DNA of 64,000 nucleotides from Xestospongia bergquistia (taxonomy: Eukaryota; Porifera; Demospongiae; Haplosclerida; Petrosiidae): NCBI GenBank assembly GCA_963965975.1, contig OZ014418.1:3670775-3734774 (forward strand), given 5' to 3'. A program made the translations under genes and the position numbers. The first letter of the stretch is position 1, and each line of letters opens with the position of its first letter. Positions 23,286-35,846 of this stretch are shown one piece after another. The notes under the pieces were generated by a model, which worked only from the letters and a program-made list of their open reading frames with translations, made no database searches and was not told the origin of the DNA.

Positions 23286-24342
23286 ATGGGACAAGGACAG
23301 GCAAAACTGACTCAAACAAGGCAGGATCAACAAAAGAAAATAGACTTGCTTCAACCACAAGAGAACTGCCCTCTACCTCGTGAAATCATATTGCAATTAT
23401 CGAAATCATTTTGTGGTATTGTTGATGATAATGACTGAATGATCAGAGGAGTTCTCATCTCATTAACAACCAATAATAGCACGACCCTTTATGGGTTTGT
23501 AAGCCACTGCAATGAGCTCCCAACTAATATTACAAACGTCAAGCTAGAGTTCAGTGATCCTGATAGTAAGAATCAACACTCATTTCCCTTAGATTTGAAC
23601 TCTGTACTTTATTTTACTTGCCCAATCATTGAAGTTGTCTTCATTCATCTTGATCAGCAACTACTATATTGCACTAAAACAACATAATAGATTTTTCTTT
23701 GACCTTAACCAAGACATACACAGTGCATCAAATGAGGACACAGTTTATCTATTTTCTTTACCTGAAATCAACCATGAAATTGAATATGCATCTGGTTGTT
23801 TTAAGGAATATTATGGCCAAGACTTAGTATACTCCATGAATTGTTCCTTTGTTTCTCCTGGACTTCCAGTGGTATCATCGAGTGGTCAGCTATTAGGAAT
23901 TCATAAAAACGTTCAAATTGACACTTTTATAGCTATATCGATAACCACTGTCTTCACAGCAGTTAGCAAACTTGTAAACACACTTGATGCCCCAGCTACA
24001 AGGATTATTAGTAATCCTATTGATTTAGTTCCTTATGGATCAAACCTACGTGAAAATGGATTGGAGCCATTGTCTATTTCAGGTAACAAATATGAACGAT
24101 GTACGTTTTGTATCAGTCCTGCATCCCCATACATCACTCCCATCTGGTTTGCACCAACATATCTTGGTTGGTATTGGAGCCCCACCGATCCCACTGGTGA
24201 AACTCAAAGCAATTGGATGTCAGTTTCAAGACTAGAAGTAATCGGTGGAGAGTGGCATGGCCAAATACCTGTACCTAGAAATGTAACAATCATTCACTGG
24301 TTAGATCAACATAACATAGTATGTGGTAACTGTTCTTTATAA
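23286..24342 (+). pseudogene. Trypsin-like peptidase-fold protein, nucleophile lost, two lesions
   Basis: The start MGQGQAKLTQTRQDQQ has a Gly-2 myristoylation-type signal. A TGA at 23436-23438 (codon 51) is followed in frame by LYGFVSHCNELPTNI and LYFTCPIIEVVFIHLDQQ. A +1 shift near 23640-23700 leads to the frame containing SFVSPGLPVVSSSGQLLGIH. The family shape (VSHC-histidine region replaced by HCNEL, D..FIHL, then GxSGxPV..GQL.GIH) suggests a trypsin-like/HtrA fold. At the nucleophile site the expected GSSGSP reads SPGLP, so it would be inactive even unbroken. A C-terminal domain has GWYWSPTDPTGE and PRNVTIIHWL, unassigned. It is paired with the ankyrin-death gene. Confidence 0.6.
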
Positions 24343-26234
24343 GGAGACTAAACTTTTTGTACACAGCTCTAATCCTATAACCATTTTTATATATTACATT
24401 TAGTTTTATTAAAATTTGATTTATGAATATAGTCCTCCAAACAATCACAGTAAATTTTCCAAATAATTTTGTGGTTGTCTTTGGAGGTCAATCAAATAAA
24501 ATTTCAAATTTTAGTCTGTTGTCAAATTAAGGTCCATATAACATAACCTTAGCCAGTAAAATATGATGAAGTAACCTTAGTACTAGATTTAGTATTTCAT
24601 CTATAAATTTATATTCCAGCAGTATAGTCAGAAATGCATATATATTCCATATAGAGGTATAGCTGTATTAGTTCCCCTATTATGTACCCTTCATATAAGT
24701 GCATTCAGTGTACATAGTAACAGTTGCCATTGTAATTATTCATATTACTGATATTAGCTAAACTTTATTCAGCTTATAATTTAGGAACTTCTCATAAAGG
24801 ACTCCCTCTATATTTATGATCAGAACAATGATAATACATTACTGATTTAGATAATTCTATTATATTGTATTATATATAGATTCTGATCTATATATAATAC
24901 AGGCTCACATTAAACGAATACAGAATTAAACCATTCCCTTGAAAATATCTATAAAGACTTCATACTTTAAATCTTTGTAATCTTTGTATCTACCCACACA
25001 AATATTTACATAATGCTACACATCAAAGTCTAGACTTTGTTCATATTATAATAACTTCTATAGTGGACAATGTTCTACTGTTATAAATTTCTTAAAGAAT
25101 TACAATATTACGACTAAATGTGTGAGAGTTTATAGTTATTTATATGACAAAATTACTATTAAAATCACTACAGAATAATTCCTAATTAATTATTATATTT
25201 CATAGTTTTCTTCCAAAAACTCTCAAGCATGTCTACAAGCCAAAGTTATTTATTACCAAGTTGTCTACATAAACTGTACAGTCTGTTCTATTGAAGATCA
25301 ATTGTATCAATACTTACATTGTTAATTAACAAAAGACTGTCAATAAAAATTGACAAATATAGTTCTGGACATTTTGACATGATTTTTAATGTACACCAGC
25401 TCATAGGCTTTGAAAGGTGTTGGAAGTTGTAGGTTGATAATAATGACAAAACAATAATTATAAATACATTAATAACTTATTATAAACATAGACTAACATA
25501 ATCTGTTGAACTAGACAACACATTAATTATGGAATGCTATAAGGTCCCACTTAATGTCCTTCGTGGTCTGTTAACTTTGAGGTAACTAATGACAATGACT
25601 GCATGGTATTGATATGAGGGTTATACTCCAAATACTCCAACAAAGATTATTTCAGTTAATAAATGTCTTTAAAATATCAGATTATATATATTAATAGCAT
25701 AAGTTTATCCAGAAACCAAAAAAGGGAAAATCTGATCCTCTGGGTTCTTGCTATTACTTGTATTAATTTCTGATTGTGTGTGACATCAGCCAGACATATA
25801 AAGCAATCAACTTCTTTATTGTAAAATATTGTATAATTATTAAGTCAAATAAAATAAATAAAAATTATATATATATATATATATATATATTGTCCAATAT
25901 GTTCTGTCTTTATATCTGTAGTCTTGTAGTTCTGTCTGTTCTTCACAATCCTTCCCTTGTTCATGCTTATCCCATGATCTCCCTATTTACCTATTGAATG
26001 TATGGATACATTTAGTGTACTACTTAGTGGTATGGACTTCTTTCATTGGCACAGGCCTGCCATTGTAATGATAAAGCAAATTGTATACTACAATTAATTA
26101 AGGTAACTTATATGTTTTTCTCTAGGAGTTATATCTAACATCCAACTTTTGAAAGATTCATCTGATGACAAAACATAACTAGTATCTTAGATGTATATAT
26201 TTATTGAAATATCAAATTAATTCTTACCTTCAAT
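24343..26234. other. AT-rich, no supported gene
   Basis: It contains a short (TA)n at 25868-25890. I see no coding pattern on either strand. Confidence 0.5.
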
Positions 26235-26460
26235 TTGATATTCTCTTTTCTTCCACATCAGTTCTTGGATGTTTTCAATATACCCAGTTCTAATTACAGT
26301 AACAACCACCTTCCCCAGGCCAGGAGCTATCATAACAATGCTTTAGCCAGTACTCACACACCTTTCACTTATATATGGTATCATGGTACCCCTCATGCTC
26401 TTGTTCAATTTGAATAAGTACATCTACTGGTACTTTCAATCCCATCCCAAGTAGGAAAGA
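26235..26460 (-). pseudogene. Decayed death-domain exon
   Basis: The minus strand reads LGMGLKVPVDVLIQIEQEHE, then a stop in YK*KVCEYWLKHCYDSSW. This fits death-domain helices 2-5 (LG..L......L..I...H........V...WL......SW). The end breaks down into stops. A possible upstream exon is DFYVPDFVIDIEYISD at 27279-27232. It is probably a remnant of another sponge death-domain gene. Confidence 0.5.
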
Positions 26461-27287
26461 GTCTAGACTGATATAACTTAACTCAACATGTAAGTCATAA
26501 AGTGTAGGTTTTTTAAATGTAGTCTTACTTACCTATTGTATGAAACAATACAATAAGGTCATGCATATGGACTTACGGTATAATGCTATCATATACCTAT
26601 AATATTTATATATATAAATGTTATAGGTATCATTTACATAAGACCACAACTACAATAAAAGTATTGTGTATAAATATGTTCACTTTCACAATTTCAATAT
26701 ATTTTTGTATGTGACTTTAGAGATCAACAAATGAATTTAAATCACATCCATTAACTGATAACACATATAGCAACCAATGGAATTTACTAAGACTAACCAC
26801 AAGTGTTACAATGATGGGTATAACTGATAATACCTCCTTCAGGCTATATTTTTCTAGCCATATAATCATCCACAGATACCCCTACTAAGTATACACTCTT
26901 TGTATCTCTAGTCTGTCTTTTATTATAAAGTCAGTAATTTGCAAAGCAATTACAGAATGCAAATATAAATAAATTGTTATAGAATCGACTAAATAGGAAT
27001 TGATGTCATATGAGCATAATCAGTCCATGAACTACCCAAAAGATGATGAAAAGTCTTGAGCTTCAATACAAACCAACAACTATCATCATTCCTCTTGAAA
27101 ATATTCATTTGTATTAAAAGAGTGAAAGACCTCAAGTATCTATCAAAATTTGATTTTATATATTTTCTGTGTGATTTATGTGTATTTGGTTACATATAAT
27201 ACATAGAAATAACTTACAATCACTAATGTATTCAATGTCAATGACAAAATCAGGTACATAAAAATCCTGTAAATAATAATTGATTTC
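26461..27287. other. Non-coding, apart from the possible upstream death-domain exon
   Basis: Aside from the 16-residue exon candidate at 27279-27232 (minus), I see nothing. Confidence 0.4.
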
Positions 27288-27600
27288 TTAACACGTTATT
27301 ACATAAAAATGTGTACAATCATGTGAACATAATCAGATAATTTATGTGAGCCTACAACAAGTATAATTTAGTCACAAGTGCTTCCATAAATTTCTTCTGT
27401 GTTTAGATTCAACAAATTGATACAGCTATGACCTCAAGCAAACCACACAGTAACTAACTTTAACAAAAGTATTACTGTTGTATGTTAATGCCTTACTTTA
27501 TAATCAGTGGGATTTTCTCACTGTAGATGTTTTTATTGTTCAAAATATATGCTAGGACTTTTGTATTTTAAACACAAAATCAGTGAATGCTGTGAATGTT
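27288..27600 (+). repeat. Direct repeat, left copy (~313 bp)
   Basis: It begins cacgttattacataaaaatg and matches 27832-28142 with few differences (about 95 percent by eye). About 230 bp separates the two copies. Confidence 0.9.
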
Positions 27601-27831
27601 AACATCAGACTTTTTGAACTATAAACCTAGCAGACAAATTATAGATTGTTAGAATACTAGCAAAAGCTTCAAATTTAACTTTCATTAATGAGAGGTGTGG
27701 TGATTACAATCTAGAAAATATAATTGCTGTATTGTACAGTCTCTCACATGATAAAACATAACAATACATGTTGTATTTCCACATCTTTACAGCAAGTTTC
27801 TTTGTGGCCACTGTTGTCAACAGCAGTAACA

Positions 27832-28142
27832 CACGTTATTACATAAAAATGTGTACAATCATGTGACACATAATCAGATAATTTATGTGAGCCTACAACA
27901 TGTATAATTTAGTCACAAGTGCTTCCATAAATTTCTTCTGTGTTTTAGATTCAACAAATTGATACAGCTATGATCTCAAGCAAACCACACACTAACTAAC
28001 TTTAACAAAAGTATTACTGTTGTATGTTAGTGCCTTACTTTATAATCAGTGGGATTTTCTCACTGTAGATGTTTTTATTGTTCAAAATTTATGCTAGGAC
28101 TTTTGTATTTTAAACACAAAATCAGTGAATGCTGTGAATGCT
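27832..28142 (+). repeat. Direct repeat, right copy (~311 bp)
   Basis: It is the partner of 27288-27600. The pair could be the LTRs of a very small element, but the ends are not TG...CA and no target duplication is clear. The right copy abuts the first recognisable Pao sequence. Confidence 0.9.
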
Positions 28143-28199
28143 AACATTGGACTTTTCAAACTGTAAACCAAACCAAGCACCTTATCTATAACAAAAACA

Positions 28200-29400
28200 G
28201 CTGGGAGGAGACTAGAACACTTGTATAAAAGTTTCACTAAGGTTAGTAATGCTGTTGGTGAACTGGCTGAGACTGATGATGTTTGTATGATCCGTTTGCA
28301 TGATGAGCAGTTGAACAAGTTCAAATGTGAACTAGAGGATATCAGTAAATCTATTTTAAGTTCTGATGAAGCCAAAGATGAAACATCGTCTTGTCAGCAA
28401 ACAGAAATCAAGCAACAGTTGTTTAGCTGTTCGTTAACTGTGAAATGTCTTTTAGAGAGTCATAATCCTTCTACCACATCTCCTTCATCGTCTTCTCGTG
28501 AATGGGTGTAGCTACCAAAATTTGAATGTCCCAAGTTTCAATGTTAATATCTTCAATTGGAAGACGTTTGGGACCAGTTCTGCATATCTGTTCACAACCA
28601 TACCATCTTAACAGATTCCGGGAAACTTGTCTACCTTCAACAATCGCTGAGAGATGGTCCAGCTAAACATTCCATAGAAGGGCTTTCTCGATCTGGTGAA
28701 TGCTATTCTGAAGCTTTTGACAGTTTGAAATCTCGATATGACTGACCAGGACTAATTCACCAGACCCATGTGCATATGATATTAGAAGCTTCTTTGTTGA
28801 AGAACAGTGATGGTGTGCAACAACATATTCGAGCACTAAAGGCAATGTATTGTGAGCCTTCAGGCCCATTATCGCTTCTGTTGTTGAACTCAAGTTGGAC
28901 ACAGCAACTATGTTTTAATGGCAGAAGCATAGTCAAGACGCTACCAGTGTGCCACACTACCAGGATCTATTAGACTTCATAAATCTTCGTGCACAAGTGT
29001 CTGAAACTTCTAGTTCAGAGAACAGAAAACCATCAAAGGATGAGATCATAAAAAATTTCCAATCCAGTAAGCAAGTAACTTCATTCGATACCAACACCGA
29101 CACCTTTGTGATCCAAGTGTGTGTACTGTGTAAACCAGAAAGACATCTCTTATTCAATTGTAACAAGTTAAAGGAGTTGCCTCGTGACGTTAAGCTATCT
29201 ATCCTAAAAACTCACAAGCTATATCATAACTGTCTGCGAGCTGGTCACTATGCTCGACAGTGTAAATCTATTCATCGTTGCCAGAAGTGTCATGGTCAGC
29301 ACCACACTATCTTACACATTGAACAAATTGCTAACACCTGCTCCAGGGAAGAACAGCTAGGTCAAGTCACCACTCATGCAACCATGGGCACCAAGTCTTA
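28200..29400 (+). pseudogene. Pao gag with zinc knuckles
   Basis: A coiled-coil start (about 28200-28500) is followed, after stops, by ESHNPSTTSPSSSS and then VWDQFCISVHN. The nucleocapsid at 29120-29320 shows CRAGHYARQC and CQKCHGQHHTILH, two CCHC-like knuckles. Frames break at 28509, 28743 and elsewhere. It would have formed the particle shell and bound element RNA. Confidence 0.75.
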
Positions 29401-30743
29401 ATTGCTGTTGATGACCTGTCGTGTACTGATCCATTCCATTATTTGATTCAGGATCATCAGCATCGTTCATTTCTGATCAATTGTCTCAAAGTTTGTACCT
29501 TCCTCAGTCTCATCATAAAACAAAGATCATAAGTGTTGGTGGACTCACTCACAACTCACCCATGAAGTCTGTTACCAGTTTTCATGTCTCTCGTATTCAA
29601 TCACCTAACGAAAGGATCAATATTACGGCAGTAGTTGTTCCAAAAGTAACATGTGATATTCCTCATTATCACATTCCATTTGATAGTTCTTGGGATCATT
29701 TATCAGACCTTGAACTAGCTGACCCTGAATTCGGGACACCAGGACGAATCGATATGTTCTTGGGTGTTAACGTGTTCATTGAAGTACTGTTGCATGGCCA
29801 GTGGGTGGGTCCACCTAGTTCTCCCGTAGCTATTGCAACCAAACTTGGTTGGATTATCGCTGGCGCAACCAACACCCAAAACACAGAAGTAGTGTCATGT
29901 CATACCATAGCCACATCAGATGACATCCTAAAGAGATTTTGGGAAGTTGAAGAACCTCCCAATCAAGCGGACTCAGTTTACTGGTCAAAGAAAGAATGCA
30001 TGGTAGTTGATCATTTTCAAACTCAGCACAGTCATTCCTCGATTGGACGATTTGTCATTCCATTGCCACGAAGAGTAAATGCATCTACTATTGGAGAGTT
30101 CAGATCCCAAGCAATACGAAGGTTTGTGTACAGTGAAAGATTGTTGTCATCGAAGGGACTATCTGGTCAGTTCAACGATGTAATACATGAGTACTTTGAT
30201 ATGGGTCACGCTGAACCTGTTCCTGAAATTGATTTTAAAAAAACAGCATATCAAGTATTCTACCTCCCAATCCAGATTGTACAAAGGGATTCGAGTACAA
30301 CCACCAAGATCAGAGTGGTGTTTGAGACATCTGCTAAATCATCAACCAGGGTCTCACTGAATGACATGTTACTTGTTGCCCCAATGGTGCATTCTCCACT
30401 AATTGATGTTTTGCTCAGGTTTCGTTCTCATAGAGTTGCTTTGACAACAGATGTCAGCCAAATGTATCGTGCTATAGAGCTAGCAGAGTCTGATCGTGAC
30501 TACCACAGGTTTGTGTGGCGAAGCCATCCCAACGAGCCTATCCAAGAATACTGAATGACTCAGGTAGCGTTTGGAGTGTCTGCCTCTCCATTTGCAGCTA
30601 ATATGGCTGTAAGACAGAACGCAATCGATCATGCCTCTGAGTTTCCATTGGCTGTTGAAGCTGTATTCAATTCATTCTACGTAGGTGACTGTTTGATTGG
30701 TGCTGGCTCCAAAGATGAATTCATTATACTTCAGAAGCAGTGA
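29401..30743 (+). pseudogene. Pao protease and reverse transcriptase
   Basis: The protease region shows FDSGSSASFIS (29440-29470), a DSGS-type aspartic motif, then the DUF1758 signature FGTPGRIDMFLG. The RT begins near 30240 with KIRVVFETSAKS and DVSQMYRAIEL. A TGA at 30552-30554 splits it from QVAFGVSASPFAANM. The catalytic box is YVGD (about 30680) where Pao has YVDD, so it is inactive. Confidence 0.8.
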
Positions 30744-31039
30744 CAAGATCTATTTGCCAAAGGAGGATTTCTATTGAGAAAGTGGAATTCCAACATTGCC
30801 TCAGTCATTAAGAGTCTGCTCCTGAACTGAGAGACTCACGAAGTATCCTCTCCATCACAGAGTCACAAGGTTACAATAAGACACTGGGTGTTTAATGGGA
30901 TTCTAAGCTGGATCATTTTCGATTGACAATAAACGAGCTACCTCAGTGTGTTAAACTCACAAAGCGAGGACTGGTTTCTGATATTGGAAAAAACTTTGAC
31001 GTACTAGGATGGTTTTCACCTGCCATTGTATAAGCAAAG

Positions 31040-33235
31040 GTCTTATTGCAGCGAGTGTGGGTAGCAGGAATTGACTGGGATGAAGATGCACCCCAGCACA
31101 TTGGTGAAGAATGGATGCATTGGAGGACAGAACTTAAGCTTCTGTCACAGAAACATGTCAATCGATACTACTTTCCCAGAGATGCTGTGATCCAAGACTT
31201 GCAGCTTCATGGATTTTGTGATGCCTCTGAGAATGCATTTGCAAGTGTTGTCTATCTACGTATGACCGACTCTAAAGGGAAAGTACATGTTTCATTGGTT
31301 CTGGCCAAGACCAAAGTTGCCCCCATCAAACGGTTGACGATACCATGTCTGGAATTATGCGGAGCACATCTACTGGCCAAGGTTTTCCATCATGTGAAAG
31401 GAGTTCTTGAGATCCCATCATCATCGCTATTTGCGTGGACTGATAGCACAATTGTCTTAGATTGGTTGAAAGGTAATCCACAACAATTCAAGCAGTTTGT
31501 CGGCAACAGAATATCAGTCATAATGGATCTTATCCCACCTGAAAAATAGAATCATATGAATGGGGTTGACAACCCAGCTGACTGAGGACTATTTCCAGCC
31601 GAGCTTGTGAATCATAAGATGTGGTGGTCTGGCCCAGGTTGGTTGAAATTGCCTCCTGCTGAATGGCCAAAGAGAAACAGTAATAATGATCCGACACATG
31701 AAGACATCTCTGAAGAAATATGTCATCATTCAACTAGTAAATGTTATCACCTGTCATCCCATTGAATCGTTATTCTGATTTCCATAATCTGAAGCGAATT
31801 ACAGCATGGGTGATTCATTTCTTTAATCACTGTTGAAAGAAGAGTACCACTACAGATTGTTTGTCAATTGAGGAACTGAGACATGCCGAAAATTACTGGA
31901 TCAAGTATTCACAGAGTGATTGTTTTGAAGTTGAACTAAAGAGGATAGTGAAGGGGAAACGACTTCCATGCTAGAGCAATCTTCACTCACTGAACCCATT
32001 TAATGGCCCTACTGGCCTCCCATGTATAAGTGGACGTCAGGATGATTGCAACTTGACCTATTCTCGTAGGTATCCTGTGATTGTACAGGGTAAACACCAA
32101 CTCACTTGACTAATTATTTGTCACGAGCATCTCCGACTGCTTCATGTTGGACCCATGTTGTTGACTGCATCACTGAATCGGAGATTCTATATCATTAGTG
32201 TTCGTAGATACGTTCGATCCATTACTCGTGGTTGTATTGTGTATCGTAGAGAGGCAGCCAAACCACAGCTACAGAAGATGGGAAAACTACCTGCAGAAAG
32301 GATCACACCTACTTACCCAGGCAATGTGTTTGCTACTGTAGAAGTTGACTATGCTGGTCCTGTTAAGATAAAATGCAGTCTTGTATGCAAACCCACTATA
32401 CTAAAGGCCTACATTTGTGTTTTCATATCAATGTTGGTTAAAGCAGTTCACATTGAAGCTGTGTCTGATTTAACAACTGAAGCATTCCTAGCTTGTCTCT
32501 GATGGTTCATGGCTCGACGTGAGAAACCAAACGTAGTTTGAAGCAACTATGGTACTAATTTCATCGGAGCAGCTCGAGAACTGAAGGAACTTACAGAGTT
32601 TCTGCAAGAGAGGAAAAATCATGAAGTTATAGCTGATTTCTGTCCTTCCCAGGCTGTAGAGTGGAGATTCATTCCAGAAAGAACACTTCATTTTGGGGGT
32701 TTCTGGGAGGCTGCAGTTAAGACCCTAAAGACATGTCTAAGGAAGGTCATTGGAGAAACCAAACTGACATTTGAAGAGTTGACAACAATACTTGCGCAGA
32801 TTGAAGCCTGTGTTAACAGTCAACCTTCAACCCCGATACCAGCTGAGTGTGACGGAGTGGAAGCTCTCACACCTGGTCACTTTCTTGTTGGCCAACCATT
32901 GGAAGTGGTACCAGATCATGTTGATTAGTATCGATCATTATCAACTCTACGTCATTGGGACTTGTGTCAACGCCTGATGCGACACTTTTGGCAGAGGTTG
33001 TCCAATGAATATGTTGTTTCTTTATGCCAGTATAATAAATGGTGACACCCAACGAGAAATGTTCGTGTTGGGGACATAGTCACGGTTCAAGATGAGGCTT
33101 TAGTCCCATGTAAACGGCCACTTGGAAGAGTAATTGAAGTCCACAAGTGTAAGAATGATTTGATCCGAGTCGTAACTGTAAAGATGAAATTGGCTATCTA
33201 CAGACAGCCAATCACCTAGATAGCCATGTTACTCC
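31040..33235 (+). pseudogene. Pao RNase H and integrase
   Basis: RNase H region: LQLHGFCDASENAFASVVYL, RLTIPCLELCGAHLLAK and FAWTDSTIVLDWLKG (31200-31500). Integrase: ATVEVDYAGPVKIK, KAVHIEAVSDLTTEAFL, then SNYGTNFIGAARELK after a stop, and WEAAVKTLKTCLRKVIGE. The C-terminal part has GHFLVGQPLE and RVGDIVTVQDEAL. Stops occur, for example, at 31547, 31834 and 32500. Confidence 0.8.
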
Positions 33236-33254
33236 CAGAAGAAAAAGACAACTA

Positions 33255-33500
33255 ACTGTATAAGTAATTCGTTATTCATTATTAGTTGTTTGTAAGACCG
33301 CCTGGTCTTGGTCGGCAGTATGGACACGTCAAGTTAATTATTATAGTTATAACCTTATTCTTAGTTTTAAAAAAAGCATGTTTTTTGTTGTTGAAAAAAG
33401 TAAAAGAATCTGTTCTAATCAAGGAGAATACAATCCCTCCACCTATAATTCCAGGCAATAAACTGTTTCTGATAGCACCTTCCACAGGCTGCATATAGTG
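33255..33500 (+). repeat. Pao 3' LTR (approximate)
   Basis: It starts tgtataagtaattcgttatt directly after the coding end. The first ~190 bp recurs at 42029-42220 after the second Pao copy, including tttttgttgtt...aaag and aatc-aagg. The right edge is uncertain. Confidence 0.65.
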
Positions 33501-33615
33501 CAGTATATTAATAGTTGTATGAGTAAGAAAAGTATATTTATTATAGAGAAAGCATAAGTGAGACCTACAAAGGCAGCTTGGGGGTATATCGTTGTAATAG
33601 TGGTGAGATCTTTAA

Positions 33616-33652
33616 TCACTTGGGACTTTGTACTTAACAAAGTCCCAAGTGA
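33616..33652. repeat. Perfect 16-bp inverted repeat (hairpin)
   Basis: tcacttgggactttgt and its exact reverse complement are separated by 5 bases (actta). As RNA it would form a strong stem-loop. It stands alone in non-coding DNA near the end of the Pao element. Confidence 0.95.
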
Positions 33653-33659
33653 AGATAGT

Positions 33660-35440
33660 ACATCTGAGTGCAGATCCTAGATATAGTCTTCCTTTATCAG
33701 TTATTTGAATATTGGAACCTTCAAAAGTACTGATTGTGTTAGAGAGCTACTCCTTCTTCACTAACAGCCACAATTTGCTGAAGTTGGCATAGTAACCATA
33801 GGCAGGGTCAAGAGAAACAATCATGTCCCACCATCTATAAAGATTTAAAGTGACACAACTGCAGAAGCATCATCTGCATACCAAATCTTTTTTAAGGTGA
33901 CCTGCCTTCTTTAGAACTAATATTCCCAAATCATACATAGGAATTGTCTGGTATCTCCCTATGTAGTCCCTTCGTATGAGTACATAATTTCACCATCAGT
34001 GAATAGCTTCGAACTCTCATAATTACAGCTGTTGCAAACTGAGGACAAATGACCTGTATATTTCTGAGTACTGCATATTGGTAAAAGCATGCACATTTGA
34101 AGCATTGACTGGTAATTATCGTTCAGAATCAGCCTCTTAGAATATTTTACACATAGTGGGTATGGCAGCTTCATTTACAACCTCCCTCCTGCTCTACAAA
34201 GTGTTGTACAGAGTCTGCAGCTTCTTGAATATATGTTGAAGCCAAATACACTTAAGATGTTCTTACCAATTACATGATAAATGATTTCACGTACTTCTAA
34301 CTTCAATGACACTATACCATATATTGTTATGATGTCATAGTCTTTTAGCACACAATACTATGAAATTATAACATTGTAGAATTATCTGTGAAATTGAGTA
34401 TAAGAATAGAGCTCTGAAATCTAATGAAATCCATCATAAATCCTTAAACCTATTTTTTTCAAGGTTATATGATTTTTAAATGGTTTCAGTTACAAATCAC
34501 AGAAAGCTAAAACCTCATTTGGAATTTGACTATAAGAAATCATGAGGATCACATGAAATTTTATTAATAACTTTAATCTTGGTAATATTCTTGTTAATAC
34601 AATATGATATAAAATATACAGAATATAGACTGAATATAGTAAATGACTAGAATATACTGTACTACTACATGTATAGTCATTGATAATATAGTATCTATGA
34701 TATATCATACATACAGTATATATATTAGTATATTCTAATATCTAGTAGTATTTACTTAGTATCTATGATATATAATATAAACAGTGTATATATTAATACA
34801 GTGCATATCTGCTCACTAGTGTATTAATTATTATCATATCTCTCTATATGTGATAGTAGTGAATATTATAACTTGAGATATTGTATTTATAAATAAATAA
34901 CAAAAGAGGTTAGAAACTATTATTAAGACAGCTCTATAATAAATAAAACTAAAATAAACAGAGTAATAGTTGCTGATGATCAGTAAAACTAATATTCTGT
35001 AATGAGTCTGATTTCATTGCTTAAATTATCATCATTTTAACTGATGCCTAGTGTCGTTGCACTAATCAAAATCTATATAAATCAAGTCAAAGTCCATGAA
35101 CCTCTCTGTACAGACACAGCAGCCTCAGCATAGCCTACATATACTAAATGTTATAATTTCACTCACATTATTTCTAGACTTACTTGACTAGATTGTATAC
35201 AACAATTAAAAGGAAGATCAGTGACGAGTGACTGTTACAGTCATCCATCATCATTGTCATTGAATTTCTACTAACAAAAGGTTATTATCGGTGGATATTA
35301 TTAAGTGTCAAAAAAGTTTACAAATAATGTATAATTAAAACTACAATTTGACAATTATAAAAACATTATGGACATCTGTTTTAAGAATGAATAGTAATTG
35401 CTTTAGTGTCAAATTGTCAACAGTGATACATTCTCTGTAA
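33660..35440. other. AT-rich non-coding stretch
   Basis: A ~38-bp motif starting agtatctatgatatat occurs at 34690 and 34758. Several palindromic TA-rich runs lie between 34600 and 34870. No gene is supported. Confidence 0.5.
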
Positions 35441-35466
35441 ATCTATATAGAGGTTATGTCCACTAT

Positions 35467-35846
35467 CTAGTGGACCTCCATTACTGGACTATCTGGACTA
35501 CGGGTCTTGTCTTCATTAGACAATGAACTACTGCGGAGCTCAACATCAGCTTGAGATAGATCTGATACCAACTTCACAAATGTAGGACGACTAGAAGTCT
35601 CTGGATGCCTTTCATAGTAGTACTAGTACAATATAGACACTGTTACCAACATTGTATCATCATCGTATGGATAGTTCTGGGACAACCAGGAGGAGGAAGA
35701 CGATAACCACAATCTACTAACTTCAAACACTAAAATAATCTCACATCTTTACTCATTATATACTTTATATTTTATCTCTTGATTGCTACAATTCTGAAAT
35801 GGTTGGTGTCCTAGACTCTATATTTCATAGAGCACTACACCAAAAT
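35467..35846 (-). pseudogene. Tyrosine kinase, last part of the catalytic domain
   Basis: The minus strand reads FGVVLYEI, a TAG at 35820-35818 where kinases have W, then SLGHQPF. The next exon gives CGYRLPPPPGCPRTIHTMMI, then QCW. The third part is RHPETSSRPTFVKLVSDLSQ, and the tail ends SPVMEVH at the stop (35467). This is subdomains IX-XI of a metazoan tyrosine kinase. The intron between QCW and the HPE segment is only ~24 bp, probably collapsed. Everything upstream is missing: the homology ends abruptly at 35846, where hAT-like sequence begins. Likely a truncated gene. Confidence 0.8.

Larger units (their letters stand above)
28160..33500 (+). mobile_element. BEL/Pao LTR retrotransposon, decayed, copy 1
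   Basis: Domains run in BEL/Pao order: gag with CCHC knuckles, DUF1758-type aspartic protease, RT, Pao peptidase-A17/RNase H region, integrase, and a DUF5641-like C-terminus. An LTR-like region follows from 33255 (tgtataagtaattcgttatt). No matching 5' LTR is seen near 28 kb, so the left end is missing or rearranged. Many stops interrupt all frames. Confidence 0.85.

Noticed and set aside
27288-28142. 5' LTR of the Pao element
   Set aside because: The repeats share no sequence with the 3' LTR at 33255 or with 42029, so they are not its LTR.
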